From assembly GCA_007449985.2 (NCBI GenBank), contig VIIQ02000296.1, forward strand, positions 19,226-83,225: 64,000 nt of DNA. Direction: 5' to 3'. Shown here piece after piece: positions 12,501 to 22,439 of the stretch. The translations under genes were made by a program, and so were the position numbers. Position 1 is the stretch's first letter, and each line of letters begins with the position of its first letter. Under the pieces are notes generated by a model, which was given only the letters and a program-made list of their open reading frames with translations, ran no database searches and was not told the DNA's origin. Source of the DNA: Desmodesmus armatus. Lineage: Eukaryota > Chlorophyta > Chlorophyceae > Sphaeropleales > Scenedesmaceae.

Positions 12501-15500
12501 TCTCATAGCTGCTCAGGAGGTTGCTGCCTAGCCCTGTCTCATCCCCGGTGCTGCTGCTGAATCCCTCAAGCTGCCAGGGTTCCTGCTGCTCTGCATCACC
12601 CCCTGATACACCCACCTCTCCCTCCTCCTCCCATTCTTCCTTCTCCACATCTGACAGCCCCTCCCCTCCCTCCTCTTCCCACTCCTCCTCCTCCCCTGAT
12701 AGCCCCTCGTCTCCCTCCTCCTCGCTTTCACTGCCCTCGCTTGACCCAACCTCCCCTTGTCCCTCTGCACTGGCAGCTGCTGCTAGCTCCTCCTCCTCCT
12801 CTTGCTGCCCAGCTGCTTCATCATCCAAGTTGCTGCTGCTGGTGCTGCTGTCTTCCCATTCCTGCAGCACAGGCTGGCTGCCCCTGACTCCCACCAGCTG
12901 TTGAGCTGAGCCCTCTGCCGCTGTTGCTGCTGGCTGCTCATGCTGTTGCTGCCGCCCAAACAGCCGCCGCGGCTGCTGTGCTGCCTGCTGCAGCTGCTGT
13001 GGGTGCAGGATGTAGCTGGGCTGCAGCCAGCCTGAACCACCCTGCTGCAGCTGCAGCTCAAACAGCAGCTGAGTGACAGGAGGCAGCCGCTGGCTGCTGG
13101 CGTCGTCAGGCCCTGACGCCTGAGCAAGAGCGGCTCTTGCTACTGGGGTGGTGGACAGGCTGCTGCTGGCTGACAGGGCCTGCCTCTGTTCCTGTAGGAG
13201 GGGGGAAAGACAACCCACAGCGAACAGAAGCAGGACAATCATTATCACTTGTCATTATCTATAAGGTTAAGGGCACCCCCGGGGCACTGGCAGTGGATGT
13301 TTGGAGACCAACAAAGATGTGCAGTCATTCCCATACACACGTGCAGCCTGCTCGGGCTGAAAAGCCATCCAGGTGGTACTGCTGCAGTAAAGATCGCATC
13401 AGTGACTATTCCAACAAGTAGTGCCAGCCAGCTGCTGCACACGACGTCAGGTCCATTCAAACCTGCATCAAAGTTACAACTTCCTCATGCACGTGCCACG
13501 ATGCAAATTATGACAACCAAATGCTGGCGGTCTAACTGCTATCAAAAGATCACGCCTGACGCAGCTATCAGATAGTCACACACGCTGCTAGGTATTGTGG
13601 CATACCTTCAACACAGTTGATATGCCGGCAGCGCTCTGCTCGTGGGCACGCTGGCGCAGCAGGGCGGCATCGAGGCGTATGGTCAAGTCTCCTGAGGGCC
13701 CCTCGCCAAACACAAAGCACGGGTCTTTTGAGAGCACGCTGCTCCAGCTGCTGATGCCCAGACTTTTAGCGCCGCCTAATACTAGCCCCAGCTGCGAGAT
13801 GTCTCCTTGGGGGAGTGTGAGGTCGCGCTCGTGCAGAAGCAACCTAGCCATAGAAGCCCTCGCCTGCACTGCTGGGTCAGAGCTGTCTGAGGGCCAGACA
13901 GCCGGGATTAGCTGCCACAGCTGCACTCGTTCAGAAGTTGAAAGCTCATGTGACTCCTGCTCCTGAGCGGGGCAGAAAGAGAGCAAACCAGCATCGCAGT
14001 AGGTTTCAAGAAAGGCCATCTTGATTGCCATCTGGATGCAGTGCTGCGCACAGGGCGACACACATGCATCCACCGTGCCCTATGTTATATGTTCAAGGTG
14101 TGACAATTCCAAGAGGCAGGCGTCCTTAGGGTGCACTGCACCAAGGCACATAACAAAAGTTGATATGGATGTGCCAGCAGCTGTCATACAGCGTCACAGA
14201 TACGGCCAGGCAGCCACTTGGCGCTAACAAGCAAGTTGATACACACACAATGTCACACACAACTTGTCGTTGAGTGTCATGAGTGATGCGCTCACCTGCG
14301 ATGCACTCCGCATGCCGTTGCTGCCGCTGCTGTTACCCCTGCTGTCGCCGCCACTGCTGCTGCTGCTGCCGCTGCTGGCCAAGTCATCGCTGGTGCTGCT
14401 GTCGCCACTGCTGCTGTCTCCATGACCGCTGCTGCCAGCAGCACCCTGAGAGGCACGCTGGCGCAGCATTGCGGCATCGAGGCGTATGCTCGACTCTCCA
14501 GAGGGCCCCTCGCCAAACACGAAACATGGGTCCTGTGACAGCAAGCTGCGCCAGCTGCTGAAGCCGTGACTCTCGGCGGAGCCTAGTGCTTGTGACAGCT
14601 GTGACATTGCTGCTCGGGGGACTGTGAGGTCCGCCTCATGCACCAGCTCTGAAGCCATAAAACGCTTTGCCTGAACTGCTGGGTCAGAGTTATGGATTGG
14701 CCAGACGGTCGCGGCTAGCTGCCACAGATGCATACGCACCCTAAAGGAAAGCTCTTGCGACTCCTGCTCCTGAGCGGGGCAGAAAGGGAGTGAACCAGCA
14801 TTGCAGTGGGTTAAAGCAGGCCATCGTGATGCAATGCTGCACACAGGGTAATACAGAGGCATCCACCGCGCCATATGATCAGAAGCAGGCGTCCTTGGGG
14901 TGCACTGCACCGAGGCAGATATCATGGGGGTCGGAGTGTATCCCCACCTTGGGAATTCAGCCGGTTCAACAATGGCAGGCAATGCCCTTGCTGTGTGGTG
15001 ACTGTGTCTGGTAGTAGCAGTTTCTCCCACACAACAATGTGCCTATCACACAACAAAGTGCCTATGGATGTACCATCAGCTGGCATGCAGCACCGCACAT
15101 GCGGCCAGGCGGCTGGTTGATGCACAACAAGGTGCTCCCCTGGCAGTAGTCACGCTACTGGTACTGGTACCATTACGGCTGTGAGGCACATACCTCCAAT
15201 ATACTCTCCTCGCTATCGCTGCTGCCGCCATCACTGCTGCTGCCATCATCGCCGTCACTGCTGCTGTCGCCCACGCCCTGCTGTTGTGCGTACTGATGCA
15301 GCGCTGCGCCATCCAAGGAAATGAAGGGCGGGCTGGCCTGATAGTTGATGACAAAGCACCCAGAGGGGTCCTGGGTCAGCACCTTCTCAAACCCGCTGAT
15401 GCCCAGGCTCTCAGCAGTGCCCAGCGCTGCCCTCACTTTACTAATCAAGCCTTGGCGCAATTTGAGGTCATGCTTAGCCAGCAGCAGGTCAGCCATGCAG

Positions 15501-16147
15501 CGTTTGACCCTAACAGCAGGGTCGGAGCTGTCCTTCGGCCACAATGCTGTGACAAGCTGCCGCAGCAGCGCCCTGTCGACAGTGCTGCTCACACTGTCGC
15601 TACCAATGCTGCTGCTGCTGCTGCTAGTGCTGCTGCTGCTGCTGCTAAAGTTGGCGCTGCCCCTGCTGCTGACAACCTGCATGTGTTGGTCGATCGCTTG
15701 TTGCAGCTCTGTGGTGTTAAGCGTGACAACCTCCTTGCCGTTAGTGCCCACCACAGAAAACCCGGCATAGTCTTGTAGAATGGCTTTGAAACTGCGGTCA
15801 ATGCCCAGAGCGCTTCTCCAGCCCCATTTATTGTTGACAGCGCTAGCTGCTGCAGAGAGGGATGCTTTGTATCCCTGCTGCTCCAGCAGGAAGTTGGCAA
15901 CACAGTTCAGCACGATATGCTCAGGAAAAGTACCATTAGGTGCGATATCGATGGGCCACCAGCGATCTATAGCTGCTGGGAGGTCAACTGTGTCTGCAGG
16001 CTTCAGCACTGCTTGTGCGGTGACAAGCACCCTGTCCTTTGGCCGCACGAGGAGTGAGCTGCGAGCCAGGGACAGCCGAAACGAGTTGTTGGAAATTTTT
16101 GCCGGGCAATGGCGTACTTGGTGGGCGGGTTGCAGAAGCAGCCCCAT
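9521..16147 (-). CDS. Ycf45-type AAA ATPase with four LOTUS-like modules, copy B (intact)
   Basis: Ten exons (minus): 15194-16147, 14296-14769, 13606-13962, 12440-13191, 11609-12094, 11224-11369, 10845-10990, 10383-10556, 10083-10147, 9521-9803. All phases agree and give 1278 residues. I chose the ATG at 16147 because the frame is open further only through TTG codons and the ATG opens a Ser/Arg-rich chloroplast transit peptide. Residues about 58-140 form a divergent winged-helix-like module. Three closer modules lie at about 185-285 and in exons 2 and 3. Exon 4 is a Gln/Glu-rich acidic linker. The C-terminal third is Ycf45-like: N-domain, Walker A GKPGTGKT (about 1016-1023), Walker B VIIVDE (about 1095-1100). 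Ycf45 homologues are plastid or cyanobacterial P-loop ATPases, and Arabidopsis SPD1 is of this type. The substrate is unknown. This is the only copy of the four without a defect, so it is probably the functional one. Confidence 0.88.
13606..15590 (-). repeat. Duplicated exons encoding LOTUS-like modules in copy B
   Basis: Exons 14296-14769 and 13606-13962 start with the same acceptor context (ctttctgccccgctcag followed by gagcaggagtc) and encode the same module. The module is also present in the 3' half of exon 1 (about 15230-15590). Shared positions are L(W/R)QL, a WP..SDPAV core, a middle LG..(K/E)S(L/H)G(I/F)S and a closing IRLD/ISLD. All these exons are phase 0 at both ends, so each duplication kept the frame. 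Copies A, C and D have only one such module of this type, so the expansion is specific to B. Confidence 0.85.
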
Positions 16148-16591
16148 ACCGGGTGACAACAGCAGTAGCAGCAGGGCAGGACAGAAGGGTGAACCTAATC
16201 AAGGACGCCTGAATACGCGATATGTATTTACGCTTGCCGCACTCTTTTGAACTGAGCATGTCACCCTTTGATCGATTGCTCGTTGGGAACGGAAATTGTT
16301 GTACCTCTGATCATGCGCCAACCGTGGCACGGTTGGGTGCCCATTTTGAACTCTCACTTTGAGTCAAGAACGGTATGACGTTTGTTTAGGTTCTCAACTT
16401 TTGGTCGTAGGGGTGGAGACGGCGGAGTTGAGGTCCGAAGAGCTTCTCCAGGAGGGGGGGGGGTAAGTGGAGTATGGACTCCGAACTGCCCCACCAGTGG
16501 GGACACCCCGTGACAGAGTGTTTGTGTGGCTGGAAGACGTGCACTGTGACATGCAAGTGACTGCTGGGGGCTTTTTGCACAATAATAGCTC

Positions 16592-19500
16592 GTGGAGGAC
16601 ACAACGCATGAGGTTCAAGGGTTGTTGCCTGGCTATGATGCTTTTCATTGTGTCCGGCCGCGGCCAAGCCGCGGCAGGCCGCATGCGGGTATCACTGTGT
16701 TTGTTAAGAGGTTCTCTGCACTGAGCATGGGCTCAGGGCTGACGGTTACCACGGACCCGAGGGAGGGCATCGTCTGGGTGGTTGTGCCAGGTTTTCAGCT
16801 TACTGTTGCCGTGTGTTACTTCAGCCCTCCTGGCTCTGCTGTGTATGCATCTGGGGTGGTGGATGCAGACCCCATGGCTGCCTTGTTTGCTGGGCTGTCT
16901 GCAGCAGAGGCCAGAGGCCACAAGCATTTGGTTCTTGGGGACCTGAACATGCGCATTGGCAGATTGAGTTGTGACGTGCCCTCTAATCTTGCGGTTCCCC
17001 CAGGTCTCAATGACCCGTCAGTTCTCCCGACCTTACACCATTTGAGGTGTGTACCTTCCTACAGGCGCTCTATGGACATGTCTGTACCCAGCCGCCCTCG
17101 GGCGCTGGAGTTTATGAATGGTCTGTTTGCTGTCTCCTCGGTTGTGCTCAATGGTAGGACCCATGGGGATGTGGAAGGGGCCTTCACCTGTTATGCCAAT
17201 CCCATGGGTGAGCAGTCAGTGGGTGCCAGTGTGGTTGATCTGGCCTGTGCCTCCACCTCCTTGTATCGTCATGTGCAGTCCTTCCGGGTCCTGCCTTACA
17301 AGGCGTCAGCCTCCAAGGACCACTGTGGTCTCTATGTGTCACTCACCGACCTGCCCAGGCGGTGTCATGAGGTGCCTCGCAGGGGGGGCCGGTGCAGGGT
17401 GCACCGTCCCACCTCAGGGTCTGGCTACACTAGCGCCCTTGTGCGTCAAGCGGACTGTTTTCAGGCTATGTTACAGTCTTGGCAGGCAGGTGGTGTGAGT
17501 GTTGAGTGTGCGTTGCGGCAGTTTTCAGATCAATTGGTTTCGTGTGCGGGAGGTGACAGAGAGCAGCCTGCCCCTGCCCAACCCGGCCACGGGCGCAGGG
17601 ACCAGCCGTGGTATGATGCTGACTGTAGGCGGCTTTCTGGGGAATTGGATGGGGCATGGGCTGCCTGGCATGCAAGCAGAGGGGGTGTGTATGGCTCTCA
17701 GGCCGGGTGCCCTGTTGCACGGAATGCCTTGGAGGCGGCTCGACGTGAGTACAAGAGCTGTTGTAAGCGCAAAAAGCGGGAGCATGCAATGCGTGTGCAG
17801 ATTGATATGCTGGGCACCTACTTTGGGCACACCCAGAAGGACTACTGGCATGTGTTTTTTGGGGATAGGCGCCCGCAAACACCTTTGTCGGACGTGGCGG
17901 CTTGGACGGACTATTTTAGGGTCCTGTTGGGGGCGGCACCCCATCCACAGGCCCTGTCTGTCGATGAGGTCGCTCTCAAGCAGCAGCTGTACGCAGCAGC
18001 CCCTCGGGGTCAGGAGGCAGCCATGGCTGCACTTAACGCTGATGTCACCCTGGCTGAGGTGGAACAATGCATGGCGCTCCCGGCCGGCAAAGCCCCTGAT
18101 GCTCAGGGGCTGACTGGAGAGCTCTTAAGGCTGGCCGCTGCCCCTGTCCGTGATACAGGTTCGAGTGGTGACCCTCTGCCGGCCTGTCCTGTCGTTGTTG
18201 AGTGTGCACAGTGGTTGCTGCAGGCCATGTTCTCTAATGCTTGTGTCCCGGAGGTTATGCGCACCAGCAAGTTGGTCCCCGTGCCGAAGTCGCTGAGCCC
18301 TGCTGCCCTGGCAGTACGGGACCAGTACAGAGGTATCTCTGTGTCACCTGTCTTTTCCCGCATGTTGGATCGCTTCTTGAATCAGCGCTTTGAGCGGTTG
18401 GCGTCACTCCTGTCACTTCGGGCTCCCACCCAGTGTGGCTTTAGGCCGGGCCATGGCACACTAGATGCCATCTTCACGCTGCAGCATCTGATCAGTGTGG
18501 CGCAGCATCGCCGCCGTCGCTTGTATGTGGTCTTTGTGGACTTTAAGAAGGCTTTTGACAAGGTTAGGAGGGACCTGTTGTTGGAGCGATGTCGACAGTT
18601 GGGTGTGCATGGCCCCTTTCTGGACATGTTGGTGGCGTTGTATGATCGGGTGTGCTGTCAGGTGGCAGTCAATGGGGAGCTTGGGGACGCCTTCCCCACA
18701 GTGTCTGGCACAAAGCAGGGGAGTGAGCTGAGCCCCCTCTTGTTCGGCCTGTTTATTGAGTTGCTGCATTACCTGATCAGGCTCAAGTTGCCGGGGGCAG
18801 GGCCAGTGCTGAGTGGACTTAAGGTGCCTGACGTGATGTATGCTGACGACGTGGGGTTGCTCAGCTTCGAGGCCTGCGAGATACAGCAGATCGTGGATGT
18901 GCTTGATGTCTTCTGCACATTGTTTGATATGGAGGTGAACCTTGCGCCGCACAAGACTTGTGTCGTGTGTTTCCGCCCGCAACACTTGAGGGTGCCTGCA
19001 GGGTTTCGCCTTGTGTTTCGGGGCCGTGAAATTGCGCTGCAATCAGAGTACGTGTATCTGGGCGTGCGTGTGCATGCCACTCGGGGGCTTCTGGGGGCGT
19101 CGGACGCGCTGGCAGTTTCCGGCAGCAAAGCCATGCATGCCATGCTGACGCGCTGTCGTCGGGCTTGCCTCACCCAGTTTGACATCAAGTGCAGAATGTT
19201 TGATATTTTGGTCGAGCCTGTGTTGTCATATGCGTCGCATATCTGGGGCCCGGCAATGTTTGTGAAGCGCCTGCACTCCGCACCGTACGACACACAAGCC
19301 GAGAGTGTGCACACCTCGTTCCTGAGGATCATGACAGGATCCATCAAAGGGGTTGCCAAGGATGTATTATACCGGGACCTGCACCGCATTCCCGTCATGT
19401 ACCACTGGGTAGTCCTGGCTGCGCGGTGGTGGACCAAGCTGTCGGATTCGCGTGATGAGGAGCCCAGGTCACTGGCCAGTTGTGTGTGGCGCGAGGACGT

Positions 19501-20224
19501 TATGTTGGCCTTGGATGGCTGTCAGCGTTGCTGGTCGTATGGTGTGTTGCACACTATGTCTGGCTTGCAGCTCCTTGATAGTAGCTGGCGGCAGCAGCCT
19601 TTGGAGTGGGTGTTGCAGCAGCGGTGGCAGGAGTCAGCTGTGCAGGCTGCCTTGGCTGGCCTGTTCCGTGATAGGTGGCAGGGTCTTACAGAAGGCAGCC
19701 CTCGCACTGCACCGTCTGCCGGCATTCACAGGCTTACACACCATGCATGGGTATACCCTCTTGACCCTGGCTTTGATCCTTTCTCTAGAGACCATGCAGC
19801 CCCGCATATGAAGTTGTGCTTGTCTTTCAACGTGGCACAAAACCTGGCGCAGTTGCGTGTTGGCTCTGCACATCTTGAAATTGAGCAGGGTCGCAAGCGT
19901 AGGGAGTCTGTCCCAAGGGCGGATCGCATCTGTCGTTTGTGCTCTGGTCAGGACGCTTCGCTGGCCAACCGCGCTGCTGTGCTGGCCCGTACTGGCACCA
20001 GCAACAATGTTGAAGATCTAAAGCACTTCATTCTTGAATGTCCCGTGTATGATGATCTGCGCACCGCCTGCCCAGCCTTTGCTGACCCGGCTTCAGTCCA
20101 GTTGGGTGACCAAGATTGTGTTGCTACTGTGTTTCAACATGCCGAACAGTCGGCCCTGGCACACACTTTGTACAAAATGAAAGTGCGCAGAGCACGCTTG
20201 CTTGGCCTTACTATGGGTATTTGA
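16592..20224 (+). CDS. LINE ORF2-like polyprotein: endonuclease, reverse transcriptase, zinc motif
   Basis: 1210 codons, counted from a GTG; the first in-frame ATG is about 47 codons further in. The N-terminus shows later parts of an exonuclease-endonuclease-phosphatase fold: VLGDLNMR near residue 116 (catalytic Asp and Asn) and SKDHCGLY near 242 (Asp-His pair). The reverse transcriptase follows with all core blocks: QCGFRPGHGTLDAIFTL, motif A FVDFKKAFDKV near 648, motif B GTKQGSELSPLLFG, motif C YADDVGLL near 750, and motif E YVYLGVRV. Near the end a CRLC...HFILEC arrangement (about 1113-1155) matches the terminal zinc-binding motif of many LINEs. No stop or frameshift breaks the RT, so it is young or recently active. 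The clade (L1, RTE or other) cannot be assigned by eye. Confidence 0.9.
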   Translation: MEDTTHEVQGLLPGYDAFHCVRPRPSRGRPHAGITVFVKRFSALSMGSGLTVTTDPREGIVWVVVPGFQLTVAVCYFSPPGSAVYASGVVDADPMAALFAGLSAAEARGHKHLVLGDLNMRIGRLSCDVPSNLAVPPGLNDPSVLPTLHHLRCVPSYRRSMDMSVPSRPRALEFMNGLFAVSSVVLNGRTHGDVEGAFTCYANPMGEQSVGASVVDLACASTSLYRHVQSFRVLPYKASASKDHCGLYVSLTDLPRRCHEVPRRGGRCRVHRPTSGSGYTSALVRQADCFQAMLQSWQAGGVSVECALRQFSDQLVSCAGGDREQPAPAQPGHGRRDQPWYDADCRRLSGELDGAWAAWHASRGGVYGSQAGCPVARNALEAARREYKSCCKRKKREHAMRVQIDMLGTYFGHTQKDYWHVFFGDRRPQTPLSDVAAWTDYFRVLLGAAPHPQALSVDEVALKQQLYAAAPRGQEAAMAALNADVTLAEVEQCMALPAGKAPDAQGLTGELLRLAAAPVRDTGSSGDPLPACPVVVECAQWLLQAMFSNACVPEVMRTSKLVPVPKSLSPAALAVRDQYRGISVSPVFSRMLDRFLNQRFERLASLLSLRAPTQCGFRPGHGTLDAIFTLQHLISVAQHRRRRLYVVFVDFKKAFDKVRRDLLLERCRQLGVHGPFLDMLVALYDRVCCQVAVNGELGDAFPTVSGTKQGSELSPLLFGLFIELLHYLIRLKLPGAGPVLSGLKVPDVMYADDVGLLSFEACEIQQIVDVLDVFCTLFDMEVNLAPHKTCVVCFRPQHLRVPAGFRLVFRGREIALQSEYVYLGVRVHATRGLLGASDALAVSGSKAMHAMLTRCRRACLTQFDIKCRMFDILVEPVLSYASHIWGPAMFVKRLHSAPYDTQAESVHTSFLRIMTGSIKGVAKDVLYRDLHRIPVMYHWVVLAARWWTKLSDSRDEEPRSLASCVWREDVMLALDGCQRCWSYGVLHTMSGLQLLDSSWRQQPLEWVLQQRWQESAVQAALAGLFRDRWQGLTEGSPRTAPSAGIHRLTHHAWVYPLDPGFDPFSRDHAAPHMKLCLSFNVAQNLAQLRVGSAHLEIEQGRKRRESVPRADRICRLCSGQDASLANRAAVLARTGTSNNVEDLKHFILECPVYDDLRTACPAFADPASVQLGDQDCVATVFQHAEQSALAHTLYKMKVRRARLLGLTMGI

Positions 20225-20450
20225 CTGACTTTGTTCTGTTTCTTGTGTCCACACTGGTATAGTTGCCTGCCCTCATCTCTGCACACAATAGGTTCCTAGC
20301 ATGGCTGGCACTTGCTGCAATTCTGGTGGTTCTGCCTTCTTTGGTCAACCCGGTGTAGGTGGTGCAAACCACCGCAGGGGAGACAACTTATGAGGTTCAC
20401 CTGGCTCGATCCTGGTGGGCAATGCCATTGTTGTTTGGCGAAAATGTCCA

Positions 20451-20455
20451 TGTAA
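20451..20455 (+). terminator. TGTAA poly(A) signal behind the LINE frame
   Basis: A TGTAA, the usual green-algal polyadenylation signal, lies about 227 bp after the LINE stop codon. It could mark the 3' end of the element transcript. The motif is short and may be there by chance. Confidence 0.35.
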
Positions 20456-20460
20456 CATAC

Positions 20461-21999
20461 TCCCCCCAAAAATAATTCACAACTTCCCAGCACTGCCTGT
20501 TCTGGCAGGTTTTGAAGCGACTGGTGATCACCACCACTCATGAGCACACTTTTGCCACAACCCCTGAATGTGAACTAGATCTGGGGGCTCAGCAGCGTCA
20601 GACAACCATGTTACACGTCTTGAAAAGAAGTACATACCAATATGCGTCACAGTTGCAGCGGCCTGTTACTGGCACAGTGCTGCATGGACTCAAGGACTCC
20701 AAAGGGGAACATGCTGCGCCAAGACTGGAGGGTGAAAGCCACTTAGGAGGCATGCAAAAATGGGATGTGCGTACCCAAGCGCTGCGCTCAAGTAGTTATC
20801 AAGGTTAGTAATGCGTACTAGGAAGGGTGTGCAGCAGCTGCAGGCTCTGTTGAACCTCAAGCCAGCCATCAGAACGGTGACTGCCCAACAACAATCAATC
20901 CAGTCACCAAAAAAGTGACCTTCACTGTATTCCTTTGAGTATTAGTGCCTGAGACAGTGGTAATGTCCTGATTTTGTGTGGGCATGTATGGGGCCAAAAA
21001 GAAAAAACAGCAACAGGCAAGCACTGACAGGCGCATGCGCGCAATCTGCTATGGCCTTTGTTTACTGCCTGCAGCAGCCGCACAAACAGGGGTCAAAGCA
21101 CCCACCACTTTCATGACACACACACATATGGAACAGCATCAACAGCATCAACACACAGATAATAAAATCACAAACAAAATATATCATATACCCCACACAC
21201 TGATACTCCAATGTGGACAATCATCCAGCACGACTGCCCTTGAAACCACTGCCATCTTTGGATGCCTCCGTTCACTTGCCGGTCCTGCCAAAGCGCCTGG
21301 CTGTGTCATCTCCTGTGCTGCTTGCCATGCCAGCGACCCTGCAAAGCCACAGCAGACACAACATTACGCTTCAGAAAAGGGTAGACCTTGAGAGCTTTCA
21401 GCATTTGGACAAAACACAGTGGGGCATTTGGGTGTGAAACCGTGCTATCAGTCAATGGCTGGCATGACTATTTTGAGCTACAAAGCTGCAGCTGCAAAAG
21501 TAATGGCTTGACTGAGCCTGAACACGGCCCCTGGCTGTTGACCCACGATATTTGTGCTGTGTCTGGGAGCAGCACTTGCAACGGCAGATGGCAGCGTCTC
21601 TTGCTTAGTTGCGTTGGCATGCACGATGCTGCTCTCTAACCTTTTCATGTTATGCGCCCCCTAAGCTAGCAAAACCTCCCAGCCAGCCTGGCAGCTGCCG
21701 GCGCCGTGCTGCCTCGATACCCCCTAACCGCTGATGTATCTCGTGCAGTGTGCTTGACAAGATTTCATGTACATGGTTGCTGTCATACTGCACTACAGGA
21801 CTACTGAGGACAACCCAAACAGCCTGCACTTTGTGGGCATCCCTCAGACTGGCACGGTGAATTCACACTTCACACATGGCTACATAGCTGCGGGAGGTGC
21901 CTATGAAGGGGTTGACAAGCCCTTGACCCTGCTATCTGTCATATGAACCGCCGCATCATGTAGTGCCCTCGGAGTGCCCTGTACAATGCTCTGAAAGGC
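20461..21999. other. Intergenic region, no gene recognised
   Basis: Between the LINE and the first peptide gene I find only short open frames without domains. An AT-richer stretch with CA and CAACAG repeats lies at 21110-21200. Part of 21700-21999 may be the 3'UTR of the peptide gene at 22000-22439. A possible alternative last exon of that gene (21939-21978) would add 12 residues if the donor at the stop codon is used. Confidence 0.5.
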
Positions 22000-22439
22000 T
22001 CACCAGAAAGGAGGGCTGATAAGGTAACCGCCCCACAGGGGCTTGGGCCCGTCGGCTGACTTCCTGTGTGTGCTGGCTTGTGCAGGAGGCTGCAGCAGCT
22101 TGCGGGTCGTATGGGTTGCATCCATCTGGACTGCTGCTTTGGCTGAGGGCACCTTGTTGTCAGCGATTGGCTCATAGGCAGAGGCAACTGCATCGACAAG
22201 CACAGAATAGCAGTGGCAACAGCATTGACTTGGCGCGTATGCAGCTGCTGTTTCTGACGACACTGCAGCTGCTGCTTGGTCCTCATGCCACAGCACAACG
22301 ATGCAAAATCGAGCAGCATCCGCAAGTATCGTGAATGAAATATGTCTGAGGCATCGTGCTGAGTCATCGAACTGTGCTTACCAGCTGACAAGGCTGCAAG
22401 AGCCACCAGCACAATCAGAACGCTGTGGGACACCTTCAT
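22000..22439 (-). CDS. Small secreted protein, paralogue 1 (PIADNKVP family)
   Basis: Two exons (minus), 22382-22439 and 22000-22187, encode 81 residues. The first exon is a signal peptide (MKVSHSVLIVLVALAALSAG). A phase-1 intron sits at its end. The mature part starts near AYEPIADNKVPS, has a dibasic RKLLQ site and ends in GGYLISPPFW before TGA. The gene at 25050-25765 has the same intron phase, the same PIADNKVP motif, RKMLQ and a GPAFW end, which makes both models credible. The mature peptide has no Cys. I do not recognise the family. A short secreted precursor with a conserved N-terminal motif and a dibasic site could be processed, but that is inference. The TGA lies inside a GTGAGC donor-like string, so a longer spliced form is possible. 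Confidence 0.65.

Larger units (their letters stand above)
16386..20460 (+). mobile_element. Non-LTR (LINE) retrotransposon, probably 5' truncated
   Basis: The element carries one long open frame (16592-20224) with apurinic-type endonuclease, reverse transcriptase and a C-terminal Cys-His motif. The frame opens behind a TAG at 16586-16588. The part of the endonuclease normally holding the first catalytic Asn and Glu is missing or in another frame, which suggests 5' truncation, as is usual for LINEs. The outer limits are approximate: I see no target-site duplication or A-tail. A TGTAA at 20451 marks a plausible 3' end. It sits about 440 bp upstream of copy B and points away from it. Confidence 0.8.
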
